Made by a program: the position numbers and the translations under genes
Shown here: piece after piece, positions 42,412-51,008 of the stretch
Layout of the letters: every line of letters starts with the position of its first letter
How positions within the stretch are numbered: position 1 is the stretch's first letter
From: Pseudomonas lurida
GTDB lineage: Bacteria > Pseudomonadota > Gammaproteobacteria > Pseudomonadales > Pseudomonadaceae
NCBI RefSeq assembly: GCF_002563895.1
Contig: NZ_PDJB01000001.1
Location: 5,005,501-5,069,500 of the forward strand
Direction: 5' to 3'
Length of the DNA: 64,000 nucleotides
The notes under the pieces: model-generated
What the model saw: the letters and a program-made list of their open reading frames with translations, nothing else
What the model was told of the DNA's origin: nothing
The model's database searches: none

Positions 42412-43260
42412 TCAGAATACGACCGTCTTGTTGCCGTGCACCAGCACGCGGTCTTCAAGGTGATAACGCAGGCCACGGGCCAACACCATCTTCTCGACGT
42501 CGCGGCCGAAACGCACCATGTCTTCAATGCTGTCGCTGTGGCTGACACGCACCACGTCCTGCTCGATGATCGGGCCGGCGTCGAGCTCTTCGGTGACGTA
42601 GTGGCACGTGGCGCCGATCAACTTCACGCCACGCAGGGAAGCCTGGTGGTAAGGCTTGGCGCCCACGAACGAGGGCAGGAAGCTGTGGTGAATGTTGATC
42701 ACCTTGCCGGCATATTCGCGGCACAGCTCCGGCGGCAGGATCTGCATGTAGCGCGCCAGCACCACGACGTCGGCTTCATGCTGCTTGACCAGTCGGGAGA
42801 CTTCGGCGAAGGCCGGCTCCTTGTCCTGCGGGTTGACCGGCACGTGGTAATACGGGATGCCATGCCACTCGACCATGCTGCGCAGGTCGTCGTGGTTTGA
42901 AATCACGCAAGCGATCTCGCAGTCCAGCTCATCACTGTGCCAGCGGTGCAGCAAATCGGCCAGGCAGTGGGATTCGCGGCTGGCCATCAACACCACGCGC
43001 TTTTTCTGCTCGGTGTCGGTGATATGCCAGGTCATCGAAAACTCTTCGGCGATCGGCGCAAAGGCCTCGCGGAAGGCCTCAAGGCCGAAGGGCAGCGTAT
43101 CGGCACGGATCTCATGACGCATGAAGAACCAGCCGCTGAGATTGTCCGAGTGATGACTCGCCTCGGTGATCCAGCCGTTGTGGGAGGCCAGAAAGTTACT
43201 GACTTTGGCAACGATGCCAACCCGGTCCGGGCAAGCAATCACCAGCCGAAAAGTGCGCAT
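42412..43260 (-). CDS. purU: Formyltetrahydrofolate deformylase
   Basis: PurU hydrolyses 10-formyltetrahydrofolate to tetrahydrofolate and formate, balancing one-carbon pools with glycine. The start MRTFRLVIACPDRVGIVAK gives 282 residues. An N-terminal ACT domain (about residues 1-80) is followed by the formyltransferase fold with VVLARYMQILP, INIHHSFLPSFVGAKPYHQ (catalytic histidine and asparagine region) and DAGPIIEQDVV. It may relate functionally to the glycine-cleavage genes at the left end. Confidence 0.96.
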   Translation of the reverse strand: MRTFRLVIACPDRVGIVAKVSNFLASHNGWITEASHHSDNLSGWFFMRHEIRADTLPFGLEAFREAFAPIAEEFSMTWHITDTEQKKRVVLMASRESHCLADLLHRWHSDELDCEIACVISNHDDLRSMVEWHGIPYYHVPVNPQDKEPAFAEVSRLVKQHEADVVVLARYMQILPPELCREYAGKVINIHHSFLPSFVGAKPYHQASLRGVKLIGATCHYVTEELDAGPIIEQDVVRVSHSDSIEDMVRFGRDVEKMVLARGLRYHLEDRVLVHGNKTVVF

Positions 43261-43610
43261 TAGGGGGAAACTCCAGAACTTCGCAAAGGCCGCCATTCTA
43301 GCGATTGCGCAGGAAAACTGCAGTATTCGTTAACGCTTATTCTGATCGCCGGCCCGCGCATTGCCCCTTAATAGCCTATGGTTTTACCACCTTTATATGA
43401 ATCTACTGCGTCACCCGACGGCTGTTCCGTGCAATTCAAGGAGATTATCTTTAGGTCGACGCCCTAATAATTAACTCGAATGCGCAGTCCTGCTACAAAC
43501 ATTCAAAGTAATTCACATAAATGCGACCTTAAATGTTTACTTGGGCAAACCGCCTGACTATTATTGGGCCACGCTCCCTGTCAATCAGCGCTCTACATAA
43601 GGTAGTCCAC
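43261..43610. other. Regulatory region between purU and mvaT
   Basis: The 350-bp gap is AT-rich, especially at 43380-43560, which fits auto-binding by MvaT-type silencers. It contains the mvaT promoter. I see no gene. Confidence 0.6.
43536..43564 (+). promoter_or_regulatory. Sigma-70 promoter of mvaT
   Basis: TTTACT (43536-43541) and TATTAT (43559-43564) are separated by exactly 17 bp. Transcription would start about 40 bases before the mvaT ATG. Confidence 0.55.
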
Positions 43611-43985
43611 ATGTCTCTGATCAACGAATACCGCGCCACCGAAGAAGCTATCAAAGAGCTGCAAGCCCGTTTGAAGAACCTGTCCCAAGACGACAAACTG
43701 CAAACCGAGCTGGAATTCGAAGGCAAATTGCGCACCCTGATGGGTGAATACTCCAAATCCCTGCGTGACATCATCGCGCTGCTGGATCCAGAGTCGAAAG
43801 TTAAAGCACCGCGCGGCGCTGTGAAAACTACCGGCACCAAGCGTGCTCGCAAGGTCAAGCAATACAAAAACCCGCACAACGGTGAAGTGATTGAAACCAA
43901 AGGTGGCAACCACAAAACGCTGAAAGAGTGGAAAGCCAAGTGGGGCGGTGACGTGGTTGAAGGTTGGGCTACCCTGCTGGGCTAA
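43611..43985 (+). CDS. mvaT: H-NS-family xenogeneic silencer MvaT
   Basis: A 124-residue nucleoid protein that binds AT-rich DNA and silences horizontally acquired genes in Pseudomonas. The start MSLINEYRATEEAIKEL is standard. Residues 1-60 form the coiled-coil oligomerisation part, and the C-terminal DNA-binding part contains KRARKVKQYKNPHNGEVIET and KGGNHKTLKEWKAKWG. The gene is monocistronic, with a strong terminator. Confidence 0.97.
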   Translation: MSLINEYRATEEAIKELQARLKNLSQDDKLQTELEFEGKLRTLMGEYSKSLRDIIALLDPESKVKAPRGAVKTTGTKRARKVKQYKNPHNGEVIETKGGNHKTLKEWKAKWGGDVVEGWATLLG

Positions 43986-44021
43986 GCCTCGCCAGGCTCA
44001 CGCCTGATACGCGACACATTA

Positions 44022-44048
44022 AAAACGCCAGCCTGCTGGCGTTTTTTA
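44022..44048 (+). terminator. Terminator of mvaT
   Basis: CGCCAGC (44026-44032) and GCTGGCG (44035-44041) form the stem and six T residues follow. Confidence 0.9.
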
Positions 44049-44074
44049 TTGCCTGCCTATTTTGTGACAGCCGA

Positions 44075-45502
44075 CTACAAATTCATCCGCGCGGCCAGAG
44101 TGTCCGCATATTCCTGCCATTGCTCCAGCACCCCATGCTGAAACGGCGTGGCACTAACGGCGAACTCCTGCCGGGCCTGATTAAATGCCTCAAGGGTATT
44201 CGGCGCGCCCCACTCCGGGTTCGACAAACGTTGCTGACAAAAAAGTTTCCAGCGTAGTTGTTCGTCGCTGTTCAAGGTGTCGGGGAAGTTACGCGCGCGG
44301 TAGCGAAACAATAATTCAGGCAAACGGTGATCATCAAAAGGCCACTGCTGGCGTGCTAATTGCGCAGGCTCGGCCGTCCGGACTTGTTCGCATAAACGTC
44401 GATCACGGTCTCCGATAAAACCGTCGTAAAGCTGCTGTTCCGGGTCGGCGCTCGCCGCGAAATCTTCTTCGGCATAAATGACCGCTAACTTATCGCGCCA
44501 AAGTTCCTGTGCGTCAGTTAGCCGCAGTGCCCGCTCCTGATAAATAGCCATGTCCAAGTGCAGGCGTTCACGGTCTTGTGCCCTCAGCACATTCAAGGGA
44601 GCGACCACGGGGCAACGATTGATATGCACCAATTTGAGCGGCACCGGCAGTTCGCCCTCGGCCAGATCGTCGCGGCGGGTGTAAAGGCGTTGGCGCAAGG
44701 CATCCGCATCCAGGTCCAGCAGCCCCTGCGGATCGAGCCCGAGGTCGCAGACGATCAAGGCATTGCGATTGCGCGGGTGCCACGCCAGCGGCAGCACAAC
44801 CCCCAGGTAATGACGCTCGGCGGAAAAGCGCCCGGAGATGTGCACCATCGGCTGCAACAAGCGCACCTGGTCCATCACGCGTTGTTTGCTGCGTAGCTGA
44901 AACAGCCACTCATATAGCTTGGGTTGTTTCTCGCGAACCCGTCGGGCCAAGGCGATCGTGGCGCGCACATCGGACAACGCATCGTGGGCCTGGCCATGGG
45001 CGATACCGTTGGCTTCGGTCAGGCGCTCCAGCTTGAGCGTGACGCGCCCATCCTGCTGCGGCCATTCAATGCCCTCCGGGCGCAACGCGTAGGCAGTACG
45101 CACCACATCGATCAAATCCCAGCGACTGTTACCGCCCTGCCATTCCCGCGCATAAGGGTCGAAGAAATTGCGATACAAGCTGTAGCGCGTCATTTCATCG
45201 TCAAAGCGCAAGGTGTTGTACCCGGCGCCACACGTTCCCGGAGCGGCCAGTTCAGCATGCACACGGGTCATGAAGTCGGCCTCGGCAAGGCCCTTTTCCG
45301 CGAGTATCGCAGGGGTGATACCAGTAATCGCGCAGGCCACCGGGTGAGGCAGGATATCGTCGCTGGGCTGGCAAAAAAGATTGACCGGCGTGCCGATCTC
45401 ATTGAGTTCGACGTCCGTGCGAATACCGGCTACCTGGAGTGGGCGATCGTTGCGCGGGTTGATGCCGGTGGTTTCATAGTCGTACCAGAAAATGGAGGTC
45501 AC
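44075..45502 (-). CDS. sbcB: Exodeoxyribonuclease I
   Basis: A 3'-5' single-strand DNA exonuclease of the DEDDh class used in recombination and mismatch repair. Translation starts at a GTG (VTSIFWYDYETTGINP) that has AGGA 7 bases upstream, giving 475 residues; no ATG lies nearby. The first catalytic acidic residues are Asp and Glu in WYDYETTG, with HDALSDVRATIALA and other motifs further on, and the exonuclease C-terminal domain (ARRPxN type) follows. A convergent mvaT terminator separates it from mvaT. Confidence 0.95.
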   Translation of the reverse strand: MTSIFWYDYETTGINPRNDRPLQVAGIRTDVELNEIGTPVNLFCQPSDDILPHPVACAITGITPAILAEKGLAEADFMTRVHAELAAPGTCGAGYNTLRFDDEMTRYSLYRNFFDPYAREWQGGNSRWDLIDVVRTAYALRPEGIEWPQQDGRVTLKLERLTEANGIAHGQAHDALSDVRATIALARRVREKQPKLYEWLFQLRSKQRVMDQVRLLQPMVHISGRFSAERHYLGVVLPLAWHPRNRNALIVCDLGLDPQGLLDLDADALRQRLYTRRDDLAEGELPVPLKLVHINRCPVVAPLNVLRAQDRERLHLDMAIYQERALRLTDAQELWRDKLAVIYAEEDFAASADPEQQLYDGFIGDRDRRLCEQVRTAEPAQLARQQWPFDDHRLPELLFRYRARNFPDTLNSDEQLRWKLFCQQRLSNPEWGAPNTLEAFNQARQEFAVSATPFQHGVLEQWQEYADTLAARMNL

Positions 45503-45669
45503 GGGCTGATCCTGTACTGAAGATCGACAAAGTCTAGGCGCTGGACAGCGTCCGCGACCAGCACCAAATGAACTGTACAAATATCCAGTAAAACCTTGAG
45601 TGGTTGCTTCCATCGCCGACACTGCTAGCATCCGTGTCTCCCAGCCACTCTGCACTGCCAAGGATCGCG

Positions 45670-46362
45670 ATGCCGTCAGCCCCATTGGACACCCGCTACC
45701 AGATCGAGACCCCGGAGGGCATCGACCTGCCCCTGCGCCCGGCCGGCCTGGTGCCACGGGTGCTGGCCTTTGCCTTCGACCTGGGCCTGCGCGGGGTGGT
45801 GATGGGTGTGCTGCTGGTGCCGCTGGCGTTGCTGGGTAACGTCGGTATCGGTCTGGGTTCGCTGCTGCTGTTCCTGATCAGTTGGTGGTACATGGTGCTG
45901 TTCGAGGTACTCAACCAGGGTTGCTCGCCCGGCAAACAGGTCATGGGGTTGCGTGTCGTACAGGATGACGGGACCCCGATCGGCTGGTCCGCGTCACTGA
46001 TCCGTAACCTGCTGCGGTTCGTCGACATGCTGCCATTCGGCTATTTTCTCGGCGCTATCAGTTGCCTGCAGCACCCTCACTTCAAACGCCTGGGCGACTT
46101 GGCGGCCGGCACACTGGTGATCTATCGGGAACAGCCCCTGGTGCGCCCCCAGATCCCTCAAGCCGTGGCCTTGCGCCTGCCCTTCACCCTGGACCTGAGC
46201 GAACAGCGGGCCATCCTTGCCTTCGCGGAGCGCCAGGGCGAACTGTCCACCGAACGCGTTCACGAGTTGGCCTCGATACTCGCCACCCCCTTGCAAGTAT
46301 CCCCGGCCCGCGCCGTGGAGCAACTCAACGGCGTGGCCCGTGGCCTGTTGGGGCCGACATGA
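45670..46362 (+). CDS. RDD-family protein, first gene of the MoxR operon
   Basis: A 230-residue inner-membrane protein. Helices are predicted at about residues 29-50, 55-80 (LGSLLLFLISWWYMVLFEVL) and 115-135 (FVDMLPFGYFLGAISCLQ), and the RDD motif RPAGLVPRVLAFAFDLGLRG lies at about 23-42. The cytoplasmic tail (about 150-230) is long and helical. It overlaps the next gene by four bases (ATGA), the first of several such couplings. RDD proteins of MoxR operons have no established role. Confidence 0.9.
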   Translation: MPSAPLDTRYQIETPEGIDLPLRPAGLVPRVLAFAFDLGLRGVVMGVLLVPLALLGNVGIGLGSLLLFLISWWYMVLFEVLNQGCSPGKQVMGLRVVQDDGTPIGWSASLIRNLLRFVDMLPFGYFLGAISCLQHPHFKRLGDLAAGTLVIYREQPLVRPQIPQAVALRLPFTLDLSEQRAILAFAERQGELSTERVHELASILATPLQVSPARAVEQLNGVARGLLGPT

Positions 46363-47339
46363 AGCAGAGCCTCTTCGAAAGCCGTCACCAACCCCAATGG
46401 CAAGCGTTTGCCGAACAGCTGAAACAGCTGGAACAAGGCAAGGCCAAGGCCAGTGACATCGCCGACTTCCCGCATCAGTACCGACGCCTGTGCCATCACC
46501 TGGCGCTGGCACAGGAACGCGGCTACAGCAGCTATCTGGTAGACCCATTGCAACAACTGGCCCTGCGCGGCCATCAACAGCTTTACCGGCATCGCAGCCA
46601 ATGGGCGGCAAATGTGCTGGGGTTCTTGCTTGCCGATTTTCCTCGGTTGGTGCGCGAACAGTGGCGCTTCGTAATGACGGCCAGCCTGCTGTTCTTTGGA
46701 AGCCTGGCAGGCATTGCGCTGCTGGTGTACCTGTTCCCCGACCTGATCTACAGCATCGTCAGCCCCCAGCAGGTGGCTGAGATGCAGGGCATGTATGACC
46801 CCGACGCCAGTCGCCTGGGCCGCGCCGCCGAGCGGGCATCAAGCGAAGACTGGATGATGTTCGGCTACTACGTGATGCACAACATTGGCATCGCGTTCCA
46901 GACCTTCGCCGCCGGGTTGTTGTTCGGCCTGGGCAGCGTGTTCTTTCTGATTTTCAACGGGTTGGTCATCGGCGCGGTCTCTGGGCACCTGACCGAAATC
47001 GGCTACGGGCAGACTTTCTGGTCGTTCGTCATCGGCCATGGTGCGTTCGAACTGACCGCCATCGCCCTCGCCGGAGCCGCAGGCTTGCAACTGGGTTGGG
47101 CTCTGATCGCTCCCGGGCAATTGACCCGTGGCGAATCACTGCGGCTGGCGGCGCGCAAAAGCGTGCAGATGTTGTGCGGTGTCATGATCTTCCTGCTGAT
47201 AGCGGCCTTTATCGAGGCCTATTGGTCATCCACCACCGACGTCCCCCCTTGGGTCAAATATCTGGTGGGCGCCGTCCTGTGGCTGCTGGTTGCCGCTTAC
47301 CTGAGTCTTGCCGGGAGGATTCGCCATGCGCCTGAGTGA
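46359..47339 (+). CDS. SpoIIM-family membrane protein (DUF95)
   Basis: A 326-residue protein with a hydrophilic N-terminal 80 residues and five to seven hydrophobic segments from about residue 100 (FVMTASLLFFGSLAGIALLVYLF) to 320. The family is named for a sporulation protein of Bacillus but is widespread in non-sporulating bacteria next to MoxR ATPases. It overlaps the RDD gene by four bases and the next gene by 14. Confidence 0.9.
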   Translation: MKQSLFESRHQPQWQAFAEQLKQLEQGKAKASDIADFPHQYRRLCHHLALAQERGYSSYLVDPLQQLALRGHQQLYRHRSQWAANVLGFLLADFPRLVREQWRFVMTASLLFFGSLAGIALLVYLFPDLIYSIVSPQQVAEMQGMYDPDASRLGRAAERASSEDWMMFGYYVMHNIGIAFQTFAAGLLFGLGSVFFLIFNGLVIGAVSGHLTEIGYGQTFWSFVIGHGAFELTAIALAGAAGLQLGWALIAPGQLTRGESLRLAARKSVQMLCGVMIFLLIAAFIEAYWSSTTDVPPWVKYLVGAVLWLLVAAYLSLAGRIRHAPE

Positions 47340-48843
47340 TGCCAGCGTGGTAATCCGCCCGCGTACCGCCTGGGAAGCCATGGATCTCGGCGTACTGATG
47401 ACCCGGGAACACCGCATGCTATTGATGGGCAGTTGGGCATTGGTCACCCTGCCAGTGTTCGCCTTGCTCACCGCGCTGCTGTGGCAGTCCCCGTCTACCG
47501 CGATATTCCTGTTCTGGTGGCTCAAGCCAGCCTTTGACCGCTTGCCGCTGTACATTTTGTCCAAGGCGTTGTTTGGCGAAACACCCAGCCTCAAGGAAGC
47601 AGTACGCCAATGGCCGCGGCTGCTCAAGGGCCAGTTGCTGGCCAGCCTGACCTGGCGACGGCTCAGCCTGAGTCGCAGCTTTGTGATGCCGGTCAGCCAG
47701 CTAGAAGGCCTGGAGGGTCCTGCACGCCAAAAACGCCTGGGCGTTCTGCAGCAACGTAATGCCGGAGCTGCACGCTGGCTGACCATCGTTGGCACGCACC
47801 TGGAAATCGGCATGTGGTTTGGCTGCATGGCGCTGTTCTATCTATTTATTCCGCAAAACGTCGAGATGGATTGGGACTGGCAACGCCTGGTACTGGCGAC
47901 AAGCTCGGAAGGGCTTTGGCTGGAACACCTGGGCAACGCCTTCTATGCCTTGCTCCTGGTGTTCTGGGAACCCATCTATGTGGCTTGCGGTTTCAGCCTC
48001 TACCTTAACCGTCGCACCGTACTGGAGGCCTGGGACCTGGAGTTGATCTTCCGACGCCTTCGTGAGCGCCTGAGCAACGTGGCGCCGTTGTTATTACTGG
48101 TGACCGGACTGATGCTGCTGCCGCTCAGTCCTCCCGCCATGGCCGATGCCACGCCGCTTAGTACCCAAAGTGCCAGCCAGTCCGTCAAGTTGATACTGGA
48201 CAAGCCCCCATTCAAAAACCCGGAAACCGTCACCCGCTATCGCTTTGGCGAAGCCCCCTCCCCTGCAGAAAACCAGGCCCGCACCAACGGCAAACTTCCT
48301 GCCTGGCTGAAAGCGTTGCTGGACAATCTCAACAGCACTACCTTCAAGCACGTTGCCCAAGCCGTTGAAGTGCTGCTGTGGGGGCTTCTGATCGGTGGCC
48401 TGATCATGCTGGCGTGGCGGTATCGTGAATGGCTGCACACCTTCGTCAGTCGGCGCGGGCCTCGTAAACCCAAAACAGTCAAACCAGTGCCCACGCAGCT
48501 GTTCGGCCTTGAACTGGGTAGCGAGACCTTGCCCGACGATGTTGCCACTGCCGCCGAGCACCTATGGGCCACACAACCAAGGGAAGCCCTCGGCCTGCTG
48601 TACCGGGGCCTGCTCAGTCGCCTGCTGCATGACTTCAACCTGCCGCTGAAAAACGCCGACACCGAAGGCCAGGTCCTGGCGCGCGTACACCAATTGCAAC
48701 ACCCACACCTGCTGGCCTTCAGTGATGAATTGACCCGGCATTGGCAAACCCTCGCCTATGGCCATCAGTTGCCCCCACTCTCGGCCCAGCAAAAACTGTG
48801 CAGTGATTGGCGCACCCTGTTCAGCGCGGGGAGCCCCCCATGA
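47326..48843 (+). CDS. DUF4129-containing membrane protein of the MoxR operon
   Basis: A 505-residue membrane protein starting MRLSDASVVIRPRTAWEAMD. It has helices at about residues 30-60, 155-180, 205-235 and 255-280, a periplasmic loop rich in Ser and Gln (about 275-350), a helix near 355-375 (VEVLLWGLLIGGLIML) and a cytoplasmic C-terminal domain (about 410-505) that matches DUF4129, with REALGLLYRGLLSRLLHDF and the final SDWRTLFSAG. The start overlaps the end of the SpoIIM gene by 14 bases. The function is unknown. Confidence 0.85.
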   Translation: MRLSDASVVIRPRTAWEAMDLGVLMTREHRMLLMGSWALVTLPVFALLTALLWQSPSTAIFLFWWLKPAFDRLPLYILSKALFGETPSLKEAVRQWPRLLKGQLLASLTWRRLSLSRSFVMPVSQLEGLEGPARQKRLGVLQQRNAGAARWLTIVGTHLEIGMWFGCMALFYLFIPQNVEMDWDWQRLVLATSSEGLWLEHLGNAFYALLLVFWEPIYVACGFSLYLNRRTVLEAWDLELIFRRLRERLSNVAPLLLLVTGLMLLPLSPPAMADATPLSTQSASQSVKLILDKPPFKNPETVTRYRFGEAPSPAENQARTNGKLPAWLKALLDNLNSTTFKHVAQAVEVLLWGLLIGGLIMLAWRYREWLHTFVSRRGPRKPKTVKPVPTQLFGLELGSETLPDDVATAAEHLWATQPREALGLLYRGLLSRLLHDFNLPLKNADTEGQVLARVHQLQHPHLLAFSDELTRHWQTLAYGHQLPPLSAQQKLCSDWRTLFSAGSPP

Positions 48844-50009
48844 AGCGACCGTTACTGTGGGTTGGTCTATTGCTGGCGTGCTTGCTTGGAGCAACTGGTT
48901 ACTACGCGTGGAGCAAGGCGGTTCCCTATGACGAAGTGGTGGATCGCGGCCCTTCTCCGCAAGCTCAGGCCAACCCCTACCTGGCGGCCGAACACTTTCT
49001 GCGCCAACAAGGCCTGGCCGTGCAACACGCCAATAGCCTGGAGCGACTGACGACCCTGCCGGCCAAGGAAAACAGCCTGCTGCTGCTCGGCGAGCGCAGC
49101 AGCATGACGCCACGCCAGGTGGAGCAACTGCTGGGATGGGCCAGGTCCGGCGGCCATCTGTTACTGGTGGCCGAGGCGTTATGGGATGAAGAAACGGGCA
49201 AAAGCGGCGACCTGCTACTCGATCGTCTGCATATCCACCAAACGTTGAGTGACGAGCCTGAAGAGCTCGCCCCGTCCAGTAAAAAGCCTCGTACCAAGAA
49301 GGCTGCGGACCTGACCAAGCTCTATGTCGACAATGAAACCGCACCGGCGTATTTCAGTTTCGACACGGACTTCAACCTCATCGATGTCAAGCACCTGGCG
49401 CAATTTTCCGCCAACAGCGCAAGGTCGAGTCACCTGATGCAACTGGACCTCGGGGATGGCAGCGTCACGGTGATCACTGACAGCGACCTGTGGAAAACCC
49501 CGAACATAGGCAAGCACGATAATGCCTGGCTGCTCTGGTACCTGAACCAGGGCACGACCGTGACCCTGCTGTTCAACAGTGACTTCGACGACCTGTTCAC
49601 GTTGCTGATGCGGTACTTCCCTCAAGCGTTGGTGGCGCTCATTGCACTGGTCGCCCTCACACTTTGGCGAGCCGCGATGCGCCAAGGCCCGATCCGTCCA
49701 CCGGCATCCACCGCGCGTCGACAATTGCAGGAACATCTGAAAGCCAGCGCGGACTTCCTGCTGCGCCGCAGCGGCCAGGGCACGCTGTTGCATGCCCTGC
49801 AGCGCGATATCTTGCGTGCAGCACGGCGCCGTCACCCCGGCTTTGAGCGTCTCGACAACACAGAACAATGGCGGGTGCTTGAACACCTGACACGCCAACC
49901 CTCTCACGTCATCAGCCAGGCCCTTGGCCCACTCCCGGCAAAACGGCTTTCCAGCGCCGATTTCAGCCGGCAGGTGGCGTGCCTGCAAACCCTCAGGAAT
50001 GCCCTATGA
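48840..50009 (+). CDS. DUF4350-containing membrane protein of the MoxR operon
   Basis: A 389-residue protein. After a membrane helix at about residues 5-24 (LLWVGLLLACLLGATGYYAW), the periplasmic part has a Rossmann-like DUF4350 domain with YLAAEHFLRQQGL and WARSGGHLLLVAEAL. A second helix lies near 268-288 (FPQALVALIALVALTLW), followed by a cytoplasmic helical tail. It overlaps the previous and the following genes by four bases each (ATGA-type). Confidence 0.87.
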   Translation: MKRPLLWVGLLLACLLGATGYYAWSKAVPYDEVVDRGPSPQAQANPYLAAEHFLRQQGLAVQHANSLERLTTLPAKENSLLLLGERSSMTPRQVEQLLGWARSGGHLLLVAEALWDEETGKSGDLLLDRLHIHQTLSDEPEELAPSSKKPRTKKAADLTKLYVDNETAPAYFSFDTDFNLIDVKHLAQFSANSARSSHLMQLDLGDGSVTVITDSDLWKTPNIGKHDNAWLLWYLNQGTTVTLLFNSDFDDLFTLLMRYFPQALVALIALVALTLWRAAMRQGPIRPPASTARRQLQEHLKASADFLLRRSGQGTLLHALQRDILRAARRRHPGFERLDNTEQWRVLEHLTRQPSHVISQALGPLPAKRLSSADFSRQVACLQTLRNAL

Positions 50010-51001
50010 GTGAATTTCCAAGCGCCACTGCCGTGACCGGCGAGACCTTGCAACGCGCCAGCGGGCAAGCCCAGGCCCTGCGCACTGAATTGCGCAAAGC
50101 GGTCATGGGCCAGGACCAGGTGATCGACGATGTCCTGACGGCACTGATCGCCGGTGGCCACGTGCTACTGGAAGGTGTGCCGGGGTTGGGCAAGACCTTG
50201 TTGGTACGTGCCCTGGCGCGGTGCTTCGATGGCGATTTCGCACGTATCCAGTTCACCCCGGACCTGATGCCCAGCGATGTCACCGGCCACGCCGTGTACG
50301 ACCTGCACACCGAGCAGTTCAAGCTGCGCAAGGGGCCGGTGTTCACCCACCTGTTACTGGCTGACGAAATCAACCGTGCCCCGGCCAAGACCCAGGCAGC
50401 CTTGCTTGAGGCCATGCAGGAACGGCAAGTCACCCTCGAAGGCGAGGCGCTGCCCATCGGCCAACCGTTCATGGTGCTGGCAACCCAGAACCCCATTGAA
50501 CAGGAAGGCACCTACCCCCTGCCGGAGGCGGAACTCGACCGTTTCATGCTCAAGGTACGCATGGACTACCCAGACGCGCAGCAGGAGCTGGACATGGTGC
50601 GCGAAGTCACGCGCTCGTCCCGGGCTGACATGCTGGATGTACACCCATTGCGCACAGTATTACAGGCCGAGGACGTGCTGCAGTTGCAGCAGATTGCCAG
50701 TGACCTGGCCCTGGACGAACACGTGCTCGACTACGCCGTACGCCTGGCACGCGCCACCCGCAGCTGGCCGGGGCTGGCCATCGGTGCCGGCCCGCGGGCC
50801 TCCATTGCCCTGGTACGTGGCGCTCGCGCTCGCGCTCTGTTGCGCGGTGGCGAATTCGTCACCCCGGATGACATCAAGGGGTGTGCCCTGGCCGTACTGC
50901 GCCACCGTGTGCGTATCGCGCCAGAGTTGGACATCGACGGGCTGGAGGTCGACCAGGTGCTCAAGCAACTGCTCGATCAAATTCCAGCACCCCGGCAATG
51001 A
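50006..51001 (+). CDS. MoxR-family AAA+ ATPase
   Basis: A 331-residue cytoplasmic ATPase; family members act as chaperones for metal or cofactor insertion and for protein complexes. The start MSEFPSATAVTGE is chosen for the four-base overlap with DUF4350. Walker A is GVPGLGKTLLVRAL (about residues 54-67), the linker has FTPDLMPSDVTG, Walker B is LLLADEINRAPAKTQ (about 108-122) and the sensor is ATQNPIEQEGTYPLPEAELD. DUF58 follows after seven bases, its usual partner. Confidence 0.95.
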   Translation: MSEFPSATAVTGETLQRASGQAQALRTELRKAVMGQDQVIDDVLTALIAGGHVLLEGVPGLGKTLLVRALARCFDGDFARIQFTPDLMPSDVTGHAVYDLHTEQFKLRKGPVFTHLLLADEINRAPAKTQAALLEAMQERQVTLEGEALPIGQPFMVLATQNPIEQEGTYPLPEAELDRFMLKVRMDYPDAQQELDMVREVTRSSRADMLDVHPLRTVLQAEDVLQLQQIASDLALDEHVLDYAVRLARATRSWPGLAIGAGPRASIALVRGARARALLRGGEFVTPDDIKGCALAVLRHRVRIAPELDIDGLEVDQVLKQLLDQIPAPRQ

Positions 51002-51008
51002 TTCGCTC